20,230 bases of DNA from Candidatus Njordarchaeum guaymasense (GTDB lineage: Archaea; Asgardarchaeota; Njordarchaeia; Njordarchaeales; Njordarchaeaceae). A program made the position numbers and the translations under genes. Position 1 is the stretch's first letter, and every line of letters begins with the position of its first letter. The DNA lies in assembly GCA_030587605.1 (NCBI GenBank), contig JAUQYT010000319.1, positions 1 through 20,230 of the forward strand. Direction: 5' to 3'. Shown one piece after another: positions 6,535 to 13,573 of the stretch. Under the pieces are notes generated by a model. That model saw only the letters and a list, made by a program, of their open reading frames with translations. It did not search any database and was not told where the DNA came from.

Positions 6535-7023
6535 CTACCTTGTAATCACTAAAATGACAGCTCTGATTATTAGAGACCCACCTAAAAGCATCGCCAATAC
6601 GGCCCAGAAGACGAACCACAGTGTTATCGTCGTTGCGACATTCAGGTATGTGTTGATTAGGTAATATGCTCCCAACCAGAAGATTATGCTGGTGAAGGTT
6701 TCAGCCTTTTTCCCTCTAGGTGAACCGACAGCAAATCTTATCCCCAGGATGAAGAATAGGGCGATCCCCCAGATCAAGCAGAACCATGCTACAACAGCAT
6801 AGAGCGCCGCGTGGGCGCTTGGAGCTGCAGGCGCAAAAACGTTCAAACTAGTGTTCGGGATTTGCGTGATTGTAAAGTCTTGGAAGAAACTAACAATGCT
6901 GACATTGAAACCGGGCACCAGTGAAAAAACCGCGGCTACAACTGATAGGAAAAGCAACGCGAATAGCGCGCCAAGGATTCCTTCATTGTATCTGCGCCGG
7001 CGAACCTCGATATTCTCGTTCAA
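6535..7023 (-). CDS. Small membrane protein, about four helices, unknown function
   Basis: The family is not recognised. This 162-residue protein has a basic N-terminus (VRRRRYNEG) and hydrophobic helices at about 15-37, 71-98, 109-127 and 131-160. An outward-looking loop of ~34 residues lies between helices one and two (VPGFNVSIVSFFQDFTITQI...). Positive charges at both ends of the second loop (RFAVGSPRGKK) suggest a cytoplasmic loop. It starts with TTG; GAGGCGAT eight bases before it and a strong TATA box (7070-7061) support this start, and no ATG/GTG is available nearer. It is transcribed divergently from the zinc-ribbon membrane protein, and the two may be coordinately controlled. Confidence 0.65.
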   Translation of the reverse strand: MNENIEVRRRRYNEGILGALFALLFLSVVAAVFSLVPGFNVSIVSFFQDFTITQIPNTSLNVFAPAAPSAHAALYAVVAWFCLIWGIALFFILGIRFAVGSPRGKKAETFTSIIFWLGAYYLINTYLNVATTITLWFVFWAVLAMLLGGSLIIRAVILVITR

Positions 7024-7060
7024 CTTGATCGCCTCAACAGCAATATTTCACTACGTGACC

Positions 7061-7070
7061 ATATATAACG
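7061..7070 (-). promoter_or_regulatory. TATA box of the 162-residue membrane protein
   Basis: CGTTATATAT on the minus strand is among the best TATA boxes in the window. It predicts transcription from about 7040. Confidence 0.5.
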
Positions 7071-7100
7071 CTTTTCAATGCATTTTACACATAGCGTAGT

Positions 7101-7109
7101 GCTTAAATA
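7101..7109 (+). promoter_or_regulatory. TATA box of the zinc-ribbon membrane protein
   Basis: GCTTAAATA at 7101-7109 predicts transcription from about 7130. The in-frame ATG at 7078 is upstream of this box and so cannot be the start; AAGGTGAG at 7141-7148 serves ATG 7153. Confidence 0.5.
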
Positions 7110-7152
7110 TCTGTTGCTTAATAAATTCACAGAACGTAAAAAGGTGAGTCCA

Positions 7153-7626
7153 ATGCGCTACTGTCCATACTGTGGTTCCAGAGTGGAGGATACAAGTACC
7201 TTCTGCCCGAACTGCGGAGCAGCTCTGAAAGTCGAAGAAGGAGCGGCGCCACCCGAGGCAAGGAGAGAGCAACCAAGGGAAGTGAGAAGGGAAGCAAGGG
7301 CGGAGGCGCGCGCCAGAAGAAGAGAAGAAAAGGCGGAGAAAGGAGAAAAAGAGGAACCAGAGAAACACGAGAAACACGAAAAGGAAGAGAAGGGAGAGAA
7401 GAAAGAGAAGGAAGAAAAAGGTGAGACCCGCGAGTACAGCTACATTGGACCCCTAGTAGGCGGCATGATCCTATTCTTCTTGGGCTTTTCATTCTATCTT
7501 CAGGTGCTTGGCTACGTCAATGCGGCAACTGCATGGGGCATGTTCTTCGCCGTGCTCTTCATGATGATTATACTTGCAGCAATCCTTGGAGCGAGAGCTG
7601 CCTCAAGAAGACATCCAAAGACCTAG
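7153..7626 (+). CDS. Zinc-ribbon protein with charged linker and two membrane helices
   Basis: The 157-residue protein has three parts. An N-terminal zinc ribbon holds CPYCG...FCPNCG with C4, C7, C18 and C21. A highly charged linker (residues ~29-93) starts Arg/Ala/Glu-rich and turns into Lys/Glu repeats (KHEKHEKEEKGEKKEKEEKGE). Then come two membrane helices at ~98-120 and ~128-147. Such zinc-ribbon membrane proteins are common in archaea and bacteria, mostly uncharacterised; the ribbon is likely cytoplasmic and a protein-contact module rather than DNA binding. The start at 7153 is chosen from the ribosome site and TATA box. Its stop overlaps that of the convergent GH3-like gene within one CTAG. 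Confidence 0.75.
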   Translation: MRYCPYCGSRVEDTSTFCPNCGAALKVEEGAAPPEARREQPREVRREARAEARARRREEKAEKGEKEEPEKHEKHEKEEKGEKKEKEEKGETREYSYIGPLVGGMILFFLGFSFYLQVLGYVNAATAWGMFFAVLFMMIILAAILGARAASRRHPKT

Positions 7627-8759
7627 ACAAAATGCCCGAAGAATAGTCTGTACAGCCTATGCTCAAGTATTGTGAGGGTTTTCCGTCTCCCAAAGACGCG
7701 GAAATAGTTGTTTCCAGCAGCCTCTATCATATCTCCAATATCATATCTTGGAAACATACAGGATGAGACTATTAGCTTGCCCCACTCGCCACGCTTCATC
7801 TCGTGGAGCATCTTTGTGCCGTGACCGGTCTCCACTTCAAAGAAGTAACTGTCGTAGTTAGGCGTCACATATGGTAGGTCATCGAGTTGCTGTGCAAAAA
7901 CTCCCTCAGTTGCACTGTATATCTCCACTATAGGCACTTCACCGAAGTACTTCTTGAGTATTGGCGCATACTTGAACTGTATTTTCCGCACGCTTGTGCA
8001 GAACAAAGCGCGCAGTTTCCATAATTCCTTGGGCTTTTTACCATGCCTTTCCTTGACGTACCTTGCGAACGACAAAATCACAGGGGTGACGCCCATCGCA
8101 GCTGTCACGTTCTCGTTCAGCGCCTGCCTGTATACGAACTCGAATCGTCTCTCCCAGTCGCGTCTAGAGATCCCCGACCCGAGCGCATCTACTTCCTCTT
8201 GTCTCGGTAGAAGGCTAACCTTGCCGAGAGCTGGGTTCAACCTTGCGTACGTGCCTGAGCTGTAACCATAGGTCATGCTCTGCTTACCTACGGTCACTGT
8301 GTGGACAGTGGATGGGAAATTGAGGTTGAGGATCCTCCCGTCGAGAATGTCGATGTCCCTCTTTCTCACCACATAGTTGATGAGTGCTCTCGCTCCACAT
8401 GTGAGGATTTGCTCAAGGTGCTTTCGCGTTGCGGGCAGCACTTTTGCGCGCCCGGTTGAACCCCTAGTCATAACCCAACATACGAGTGGCTCGGGGAGAA
8501 TTGCCGAGTAGTCTCCTTTCCTGACGTCAGCCAAATACGGGTTGAGTGCCTGATAATCAATAACTGGAAAATTCAATCTGAAGCCTGTGGCATCCTCTAC
8601 TTCAGGAGCGTGGTGGTTCTTTCCATAGCGCGTTTTCCCGTACTCCTTGGCCAACTCCAAGAGAACATGGTTCTGAGCATCCCCTGGGTTCTTTAGGGCG
8701 TCATACCAAGGAGCGACTATTGGCTGAAAGATTCCGAGGTCTGCTCGTTTCCAAGGCAT
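7623..8759 (-). CDS. GH3-like acyl-adenylate-forming protein lacking the C-terminal domain
   Basis: The 378-residue protein resembles the GH3 family (acyl-adenylating enzymes; plant members join amino acids to hormones). The N-terminus has the family pattern WYDALKNPGDAQNHVLLEL...TRYGKNH, then FPVIDYQALNPYL and the nucleotide-loop motif TRGSTGRAK (98-106). VEIYSATEG (278-286) and YDIGDMIEA (339-347) follow, as in ANL-type enzymes. The protein ends about 20 residues after the hinge motif VFGRRK. The C-terminal domain that closes the active site in GH3 enzymes (usual total 550-600 residues) is absent. It is not a frameshift: a convergent real gene begins immediately, and the two stops share CTAG. 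An in-frame GTG at 8768 is a possible alternative start; the TATA box (8800-8791) allows either, nearly leaderless. Substrate unknown. Confidence 0.75.
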   Translation of the reverse strand: MPWKRADLGIFQPIVAPWYDALKNPGDAQNHVLLELAKEYGKTRYGKNHHAPEVEDATGFRLNFPVIDYQALNPYLADVRKGDYSAILPEPLVCWVMTRGSTGRAKVLPATRKHLEQILTCGARALINYVVRKRDIDILDGRILNLNFPSTVHTVTVGKQSMTYGYSSGTYARLNPALGKVSLLPRQEEVDALGSGISRRDWERRFEFVYRQALNENVTAAMGVTPVILSFARYVKERHGKKPKELWKLRALFCTSVRKIQFKYAPILKKYFGEVPIVEIYSATEGVFAQQLDDLPYVTPNYDSYFFEVETGHGTKMLHEMKRGEWGKLIVSSCMFPRYDIGDMIEAAGNNYFRVFGRRKTLTILEHRLYRLFFGHFV

Positions 8760-8790
8760 AGTGAACACGGGGATAGTCTGCTTCGGTCGA

Positions 8791-8800
8791 CTTATATGCT
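8791..8800 (-). promoter_or_regulatory. TATA box of the GH3-like gene
   Basis: AGCATATAAG on the minus strand predicts a start near 8769, only ~10 bases before ATG 8759, so the message is nearly leaderless. No ribosome site is visible, in agreement. Confidence 0.5.
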
Positions 8801-8857
8801 TCTCGCCATACTCATCTGGCAGAAGTTTCTGAGCTGAGCGACCGTGAAAAGGCTAAC

Positions 8858-8866
8858 CTTATTAAC
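8858..8866 (+). promoter_or_regulatory. TATA box of the TrmB-C-like gene
   Basis: CCTTATTAA at 8858-8866 predicts transcription from about 8885; GTGGGAT precedes the ATG at 8899. The 139-base gap thus holds two divergent promoters. Confidence 0.4.
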
Positions 8867-8898
8867 CCCCTTGCACCAATTTGTGAAGTGGGATCAGC

Positions 8899-9654
8899 AT
8901 GTTTAATATTGAGGGTAGGAATCAACTGGTCGAATTCTTAACTATAGTGTTAGGCATTTCTCCCTCTGAATGCAGACACTACCTATCCCCGTCTAACTTT
9001 GCCCGCATTGATCTCGAAAGCATTAGATTTGGGCGTCTGGAACAAGGTTGGATGTCCAAGAGACGGGATTCTTTCCTCTCCAAGCTCCACGAATGGATCC
9101 GAGAAGCAGGCGCGGTCGTTGAGAAAGTCTGGGTGACTTCAAGGGACGGGGGGTTCCTCTCCAAGTACTGCAACGCAATTAGAAATATAGGAAGGGAGTT
9201 CGTGGTAGCAACCCCCGCGACTAGACCTGCCGAGACAGAGATCGTAGAGGCAATGGAACAGGCGCTGAAAAATAGGAGATCTGTAAGAATCGTTGGGCCG
9301 ATCACGCCTCAGTGGACGCCTGGAGAACTGGACAAGTATGAGCAGTTGATCAAGCTAGGCAATCAAGTGAAGTACCTTGAATACAGCGGCATGAGGTTTT
9401 CGGTTCTGGACAAGAGCGACGCTGTAGTAGTGTGGCCAGGAGAAGCAAGTTCACAGATCGCGGTTTGGATGAATCAAAGTTCACTGGCCAAGAATCTTCA
9501 CCAGAGGTTTGAAACACTGTGGAGAGAAGGGGAGCCTGCTCTTCCAGTACTCAGAAGGCTCAAAGAAGCCAAGGAATACGATCGTTCAAAACAGATGCTA
9601 CAATTCAACTTGGAGCGGACGCTCGGAGAGTATAAGTGGAGCACGGGCCGATAG
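8899..9654 (+). CDS. TrmB-C / PLD-like sensor domain protein without a DNA-binding domain
   Basis: Residues ~70-210 of this 251-residue protein resemble the PLD-like effector region found after the helix-turn-helix in archaeal TrmB-type regulators: VEKVWVTSRDGGFLSKY, then REFVVATPATRP, the RSVRIVGPITP strand, QVKYLEYSGMRFSVLDKSDAVVVWP and QSSLAKNLHQRFETLWREG. The phospholipase HKD catalytic motif is not present, so it is probably a binding domain. The first ~65 residues are not an obvious winged helix. It may be a sensor that works with a separate regulator, or its own N-terminal segment contacts DNA in a way I cannot see. It is divergent from the GH3-like gene and could regulate it; that is inference. 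Confidence 0.6.
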   Translation: MFNIEGRNQLVEFLTIVLGISPSECRHYLSPSNFARIDLESIRFGRLEQGWMSKRRDSFLSKLHEWIREAGAVVEKVWVTSRDGGFLSKYCNAIRNIGREFVVATPATRPAETEIVEAMEQALKNRRSVRIVGPITPQWTPGELDKYEQLIKLGNQVKYLEYSGMRFSVLDKSDAVVVWPGEASSQIAVWMNQSSLAKNLHQRFETLWREGEPALPVLRRLKEAKEYDRSKQMLQFNLERTLGEYKWSTGR

Positions 9655-9726
9655 GGATTGAGCAAAAGAGCGATTCCTTATCTCACATTTTCTGTGACCA
9701 GGGTTCAGACGCCCAAAAGGATCAAG

Positions 9727-9742
9727 AAAAAGATCAAAAAAA
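9727..9742 (-). terminator. T-rich terminator after the penicillin acylase operon
   Basis: The minus strand carries TTTTTTTGATCTTTTT, a T7 and a T5 run, 16 bases beyond the stop at 9758. Archaeal RNA polymerase stops at such T-runs without a hairpin. On the plus strand, TTTTGCTTTTTT (9770-9781) could serve the gene ending at 9654. Confidence 0.45.
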
Positions 9743-9757
9743 GAGGGAGAGTATATT

Positions 9758-10126
9758 TCAGCGCTTCGATTTTGCTTTTTTCGGCTTCCCTCTACTTTCC
9801 TCTAGCATTGCCATCGAGAAGTAGCCAATTGAGGCGCATGTCACTCCGAGCACGATTGTTAGTATGAGTCCGATACCAAAGAACATTGAGAAAATAGAGA
9901 AGGCTATCGCAAGATTGTTTGGCACTTGGGATAGTATAAGGAAGAAAAACAACCAAGACGCAAGGAAACCAAAAGCGCCAGATAGGATGGCGGTTTTGAA
10001 GTCTTTGGCAAATATCCCAGCGATGAGCCCTGCGATTACAGTCAACTGCCAGATTGTTGTAAGTTGAAGAATGGTCGCTGCACAGAATGTCAAGATTAAG
10101 AGTGGCGGGAATGTAAGCTTCTCCAT
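9758..10126 (-). CDS. Small membrane protein coupled to penicillin acylase gene
   Basis: The family is not recognised. The 122-residue protein has three to four hydrophobic helices (~7-22, 26-41, 47-68, 74-104) and a strongly basic, probably cytoplasmic tail (RGKPKKAKSKR). An upstream in-frame start (10156) lies inside the acylase gene; ATG 10126 is preferred because GGGGTGAT sits five bases before it. That ribosome site lies within the last codons of the acylase gene, whose stop (10131) is four bases away. This implies translational coupling, so the protein probably works with the acylase, for example as a membrane partner. That role is inference. Confidence 0.7.
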   Translation of the reverse strand: MEKLTFPPLLILTFCAATILQLTTIWQLTVIAGLIAGIFAKDFKTAILSGAFGFLASWLFFFLILSQVPNNLAIAFSIFSMFFGIGLILTIVLGVTCASIGYFSMAMLEESRGKPKKAKSKR

Positions 10127-10130
10127 TCTA

Positions 10131-12812
10131 TCACCCCGAAACAAACACGAGAACACTCTCTACGTCTGTCACAGCCACGCTGGTAGCAGGGAAAGTCATA
10201 GATTTGTACTGTCCATCGAGCCACATTCTCAGCTGATCATAGTAGTGCGGGCTTATGGGGGATCCTGACTGTCCTCCAGGTATTATGCAGAAGCTCTGGT
10301 CGAGGTTATCAAAGTTCAGGATTTCCCTCCAAGAAGGTCCACTGTTACCAGTGCTTGCTATGTTGTTAACGCAATCACTATAACCCCACGCGCTCCAGTG
10401 GGGATAGTCGAACCAGCTCAGGAGTTGGTGGTTGAACTGCAACTTGTGCACGTTTCCGAACTTCCATTGGGTCATGTCGTCCCCGTACTTAGTCTTTAGC
10501 GCTTGGATAGCTCTCTCCAAGCTGGCACGTATGATTGTAGTCGCGTTCTCTATCGTTCCACTTGTGAAGACGTTGTCAAACCAGTGATTGCTTGGATCAA
10601 GTAGTGTGAGAGCCTCAAGAGAGTTTGTTGGGACCGAGTTCACAATGTCGTTGAGGTCACCCTTGCTGATTCTGAAGCCCGTGACTGTCTGGTTTATACT
10701 TATGAATTCGTCTGCAAACGTCATGTTCTTGAAGATCGGAAGCCATTCGACGAAGATCGTTGGAGCAGCCAAGTCTGTGAGCATAGTGTAATTCCATCCG
10801 TTGAGAGTGTTTAAGGCAGCCTGGGTGTCGCCGCTAGCGCCCCCTGAATAGGCTTGCAGGATCTTGGGTACGAGTGTTGATGCCGGAACTAAGAAGACAT
10901 CGTTCTGGATCTTCTTCATGTCCTCTACAGAAACACTACCGTTCGCGGTAATCGTTTGGTTAATATCGCGATCTATTCGGTACGCTCTGTAGTAGTCTGC
11001 GTAACCCCAGGCTATGTCATAGCAGTACGGATATGTGTTGTTGGAAGCGTGTCTGTTGTTTGCAGTAACAACGTAACCCTGTTTGGGATTCCACAATGTT
11101 GGGGCCTGGTTCGAGTCAATCCAATGGTTTATGTTCCACTCGATGACATTTGAGGCGCTTCCATTGAGCGGCAATCTATTTGTCAGCGCGGTCATTGGAT
11201 TAGATGCGCTTATTGCCATAGTTCCATCAGGATAAGTTCTATTTGGATACCATCCGGCAGCCCTATAACCGAAGTTCCCGTAGATGTCGGCGAAAACATG
11301 GTTCTGTGGTGGCATTTGCCAGTAGTAAGTCGATTTCAAGAAGTCGTAGGCGTCGCTAGCATGGGCATACTTGTACAGCGCAATTGCTTCGGTGGAGCCG
11401 TATCTCTCACCCATCCACTCTGCGGCGAATCTCACTCCGCCTCTCTCAACAATGGGTCCGTGGACTGTGAAGTTCAATGTAATGGAATGTTTCTCGACTC
11501 CCCCATCGGTCTTGACGAGGATCTCCTGAGAAATCTGCTCCACGTTTCTCCAGCTTCCTTTGTACAAGTACTGCCCTACGCTGTTCCAGTTGTAGTAGTA
11601 GAAGTCCATGTGATCTGCCATTACGTTGGTGAAACCCCAACCGACATACTGATTCGAGCCAATGACCACGAATCCAACCCCAGGTAATGTCACGCCCCGA
11701 ACATTGATGACTTTACTGCCCGAGACTTTGGCAACATAGTGCAGCTCGTACCATACCCCAGGAGCTGATAGACTCAGGTGTGGGTCATTACAGACAATTG
11801 GTTTGCCCGTGTTTGTCAAATTCCCGCCAACGACCCAGTTATTAGAACCAATAAGAGCTTGTCGTATAGGAGCCAAGAAAGGATCTGTCTGTTTAGCCCA
11901 GTCTATTATCTCATTGACACCATTTACGTTCATCGATTGTGATGGTGCGGGAGAACCTTCGGGCGGGTCAGCTGGATCGACTACGTGAATTGGGTTTACG
12001 CCGTCTGGGATAATGTAGTGATCGATTGGCCTATCAATTGGGAAATATTCAAGGAGGTACTTCGTGGCGTTCTGCACTCCATATTTCCCGATGAGTCCTT
12101 GATATATCAAGAAGAGCGATAGGTCGTCGAAGCTCCCGGTTAAACCCCAAGAGATGAGTCTATCGATTTCCAAGACGTTGAGTCGAGTCCATGGCTCGGG
12201 TTGGTATCCCAAGAGTTTGAACTCAACTGGTAGAGTGCCACTTTTCTCCATCGATCCAATGCCAGCGTTGACTCCAGCACAATACGCATCTAATAGTTGA
12301 AGAATTGCTGCAGCATCGTTCTTCACAAGAGAAACGTTGAGCTGGGAATAGTAGCTGATGAACTGTCCTGCGGCAATCTTCTGTAGTAGCTCAAGGCTTT
12401 TGTTTGCTCCTCTGTAGAGACCCAGAACCCTGTAGAGCAAGTCAGCTTCATACGTTGCCGATCCTATAACCTCAGATAGTCTGCCTTCAACGAGTCTCCT
12501 CTGCAGATCCATTTGGAAAAGTCTGTCGTGGGCATGCAAATAGCCGACGACATAGGCCATGTCCTTCTCCGATTCGGCAAAGACATGTGGAACTCCATAA
12601 CTATCTATTATGACTGTTACCTGGTGTTCCAGTCCGGGAATAGTGATTGTATCATGGGCTGGGTAACTGCCACTGTAGATACTTGGCCAAATACCAGTGT
12701 AAGGGTTCGATAAGCCCAGAAGCGACGAAGGACTGTAGAGACTTGGAATTGGCGCCAATAAGACTACTGCAATAACGATAGAAATGCCTAAACCGATCAG
12801 TTCCCTTTTCAC
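10131..12812 (-). CDS. Penicillin acylase-family Ntn hydrolase, membrane anchored
   Basis: The 893-residue protein has the full penicillin acylase layout. An N-terminal hydrophobic segment (5-22) acts as signal or anchor, so the enzyme faces outside. The alpha part contains VTVIIDSYGVPHVFAESEKD and GYLHAHDRLFQMDLQRR. After a spacer comes the cleavage site IG|SNNWVVGG, with Ser323 as the N-terminal nucleophile of the beta chain. Later motifs are CNDPHLSL, QNHVFADIYGNFGYRAAGWYPNR, VVTANNR (N585/N586, candidate oxyanion Asn) and the end motif IIPGGQSGSPISPHYYDQL. Family members hydrolyse amides such as acyl-homoserine lactones, beta-lactams or other N-acyl compounds after autocatalytic removal of a spacer; the substrate is not readable here. 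The GTG start has GGTGAGGAG just upstream. It is first gene of a two-gene operon. Confidence 0.9.
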   Translation of the reverse strand: MKRELIGLGISIVIAVVLLAPIPSLYSPSSLLGLSNPYTGIWPSIYSGSYPAHDTITIPGLEHQVTVIIDSYGVPHVFAESEKDMAYVVGYLHAHDRLFQMDLQRRLVEGRLSEVIGSATYEADLLYRVLGLYRGANKSLELLQKIAAGQFISYYSQLNVSLVKNDAAAILQLLDAYCAGVNAGIGSMEKSGTLPVEFKLLGYQPEPWTRLNVLEIDRLISWGLTGSFDDLSLFLIYQGLIGKYGVQNATKYLLEYFPIDRPIDHYIIPDGVNPIHVVDPADPPEGSPAPSQSMNVNGVNEIIDWAKQTDPFLAPIRQALIGSNNWVVGGNLTNTGKPIVCNDPHLSLSAPGVWYELHYVAKVSGSKVINVRGVTLPGVGFVVIGSNQYVGWGFTNVMADHMDFYYYNWNSVGQYLYKGSWRNVEQISQEILVKTDGGVEKHSITLNFTVHGPIVERGGVRFAAEWMGERYGSTEAIALYKYAHASDAYDFLKSTYYWQMPPQNHVFADIYGNFGYRAAGWYPNRTYPDGTMAISASNPMTALTNRLPLNGSASNVIEWNINHWIDSNQAPTLWNPKQGYVVTANNRHASNNTYPYCYDIAWGYADYYRAYRIDRDINQTITANGSVSVEDMKKIQNDVFLVPASTLVPKILQAYSGGASGDTQAALNTLNGWNYTMLTDLAAPTIFVEWLPIFKNMTFADEFISINQTVTGFRISKGDLNDIVNSVPTNSLEALTLLDPSNHWFDNVFTSGTIENATTIIRASLERAIQALKTKYGDDMTQWKFGNVHKLQFNHQLLSWFDYPHWSAWGYSDCVNNIASTGNSGPSWREILNFDNLDQSFCIIPGGQSGSPISPHYYDQLRMWLDGQYKSMTFPATSVAVTDVESVLVFVSG

Positions 12813-12844
12813 TGTCTCCTCACCCTAATATGTTTACGGTTGTG

Positions 12845-12854
12845 TATTATATCT
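12845..12854 (-). promoter_or_regulatory. TATA box of the penicillin acylase operon
   Basis: AGATATAATA on the minus strand predicts a start near 12824, leaving a leader of ~12 bases that holds the ribosome site. Confidence 0.5.
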
Positions 12855-12949
12855 CTCAAGTTTAGGGATTTAATGTTTGCCCAGAAAGCCCTTCGAGCTT
12901 GAAGTTCTAGATGATGCAATCGAGATAGTGAGTCGGGGAACAGAACATA

Positions 12950-12958
12950 CTTTTTATT
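12950..12958 (+). promoter_or_regulatory. TATA box of the 185-residue membrane protein
   Basis: CTTTTTATT at 12950-12958 predicts transcription from about 12980. The rest of the 190-base divergent gap shows nothing further. Confidence 0.4.
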
Positions 12959-13002
12959 CGCGAGTGCGGCAATATTGATCGTGTGAGAGATGAGTTGACG
13001 AA

Positions 13003-13560
13003 ATGACTAATTGGAAAGTCGGGGCTATGGCAGGTGTTGTCGCTGGACTGGTTTCGGCAATCGTATTCAGTATCATGAACTACACTGCTGCATCTGCGTT
13101 GTTGTCGAGTCAGATTAGAGGCGAGGGAACTTCAAGCGTGGAATATCTTAGTCTCGGTGGCATCGCTGTTGGATTTCTGGTTGGTCTCTGTGCAGGTTTG
13201 GTCTACGCTCGTACTCGCGATGAGTTGCCAGGTCGGTCTTCGACAGCAAGAGCGTTGGCTATGGTCTCAGTGTTCTCGCTCCCATGGGGGCTATCATGGC
13301 TTCTCACCTTGCCACTGATCAGCAGCATGGTTCCGAGCGACTATATGCAGTGGATACACAGCTTCGGGATTGAAATTCAGTGGCTCGATGTTAATACGGC
13401 ACCTCAACAGGTGACGGGTTTGGAGGGTCTCTTCGGTGCGGGTGCATTTTTCGCGATGTACATTGTGGCTGTGGCTGTGTGGGTTCTAATTTTTGGCACG
13501 CTACTCGGTTACATCTGGGATAAAAGAACAGGGTCTGGCAGAGAACTCGGATCCAAGTAA
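13003..13560 (+). CDS. Four-helix membrane protein, unknown function
   Basis: The family is not recognised. The 185-residue protein has membrane helices at about 6-30, 49-68, 84-108 and 146-171. A loop of ~35 residues after the third helix (SSMVPSDYMQWIHSFGIEIQWLD) is rich in aromatic residues and probably faces outside. Small residues (G, A, S) are frequent in the first two helices (GAMAGVVAGLVSAIVF, GGIAVGFLVGLCAG), which favours tight helix packing. It ends in a short charged tail. No ATP-binding or metal motif is seen. Convergent with the molybdopterin enzyme, 13 bases between stops. Confidence 0.7.
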   Translation: MTNWKVGAMAGVVAGLVSAIVFSIMNYTAASALLSSQIRGEGTSSVEYLSLGGIAVGFLVGLCAGLVYARTRDELPGRSSTARALAMVSVFSLPWGLSWLLTLPLISSMVPSDYMQWIHSFGIEIQWLDVNTAPQQVTGLEGLFGAGAFFAMYIVAVAVWVLIFGTLLGYIWDKRTGSGRELGSK

Positions 13561-13573
13561 CTCTTCTTTCCTG

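Noticed and set aside
7127..7492. Minus-strand frame of 121 codons opposite the zinc-ribbon gene
   Set aside because: The Leu/Pro/Ser-rich translation is the mirror of the Lys/Glu/Arg-rich linker; the zinc ribbon on the plus strand is clearly the real gene.
11298..11687. Plus-strand frame of 129 codons inside the penicillin acylase gene
   Set aside because: The acylase motifs on the minus strand are continuous through this stretch; the antisense frame has no ribosome site or known pattern.
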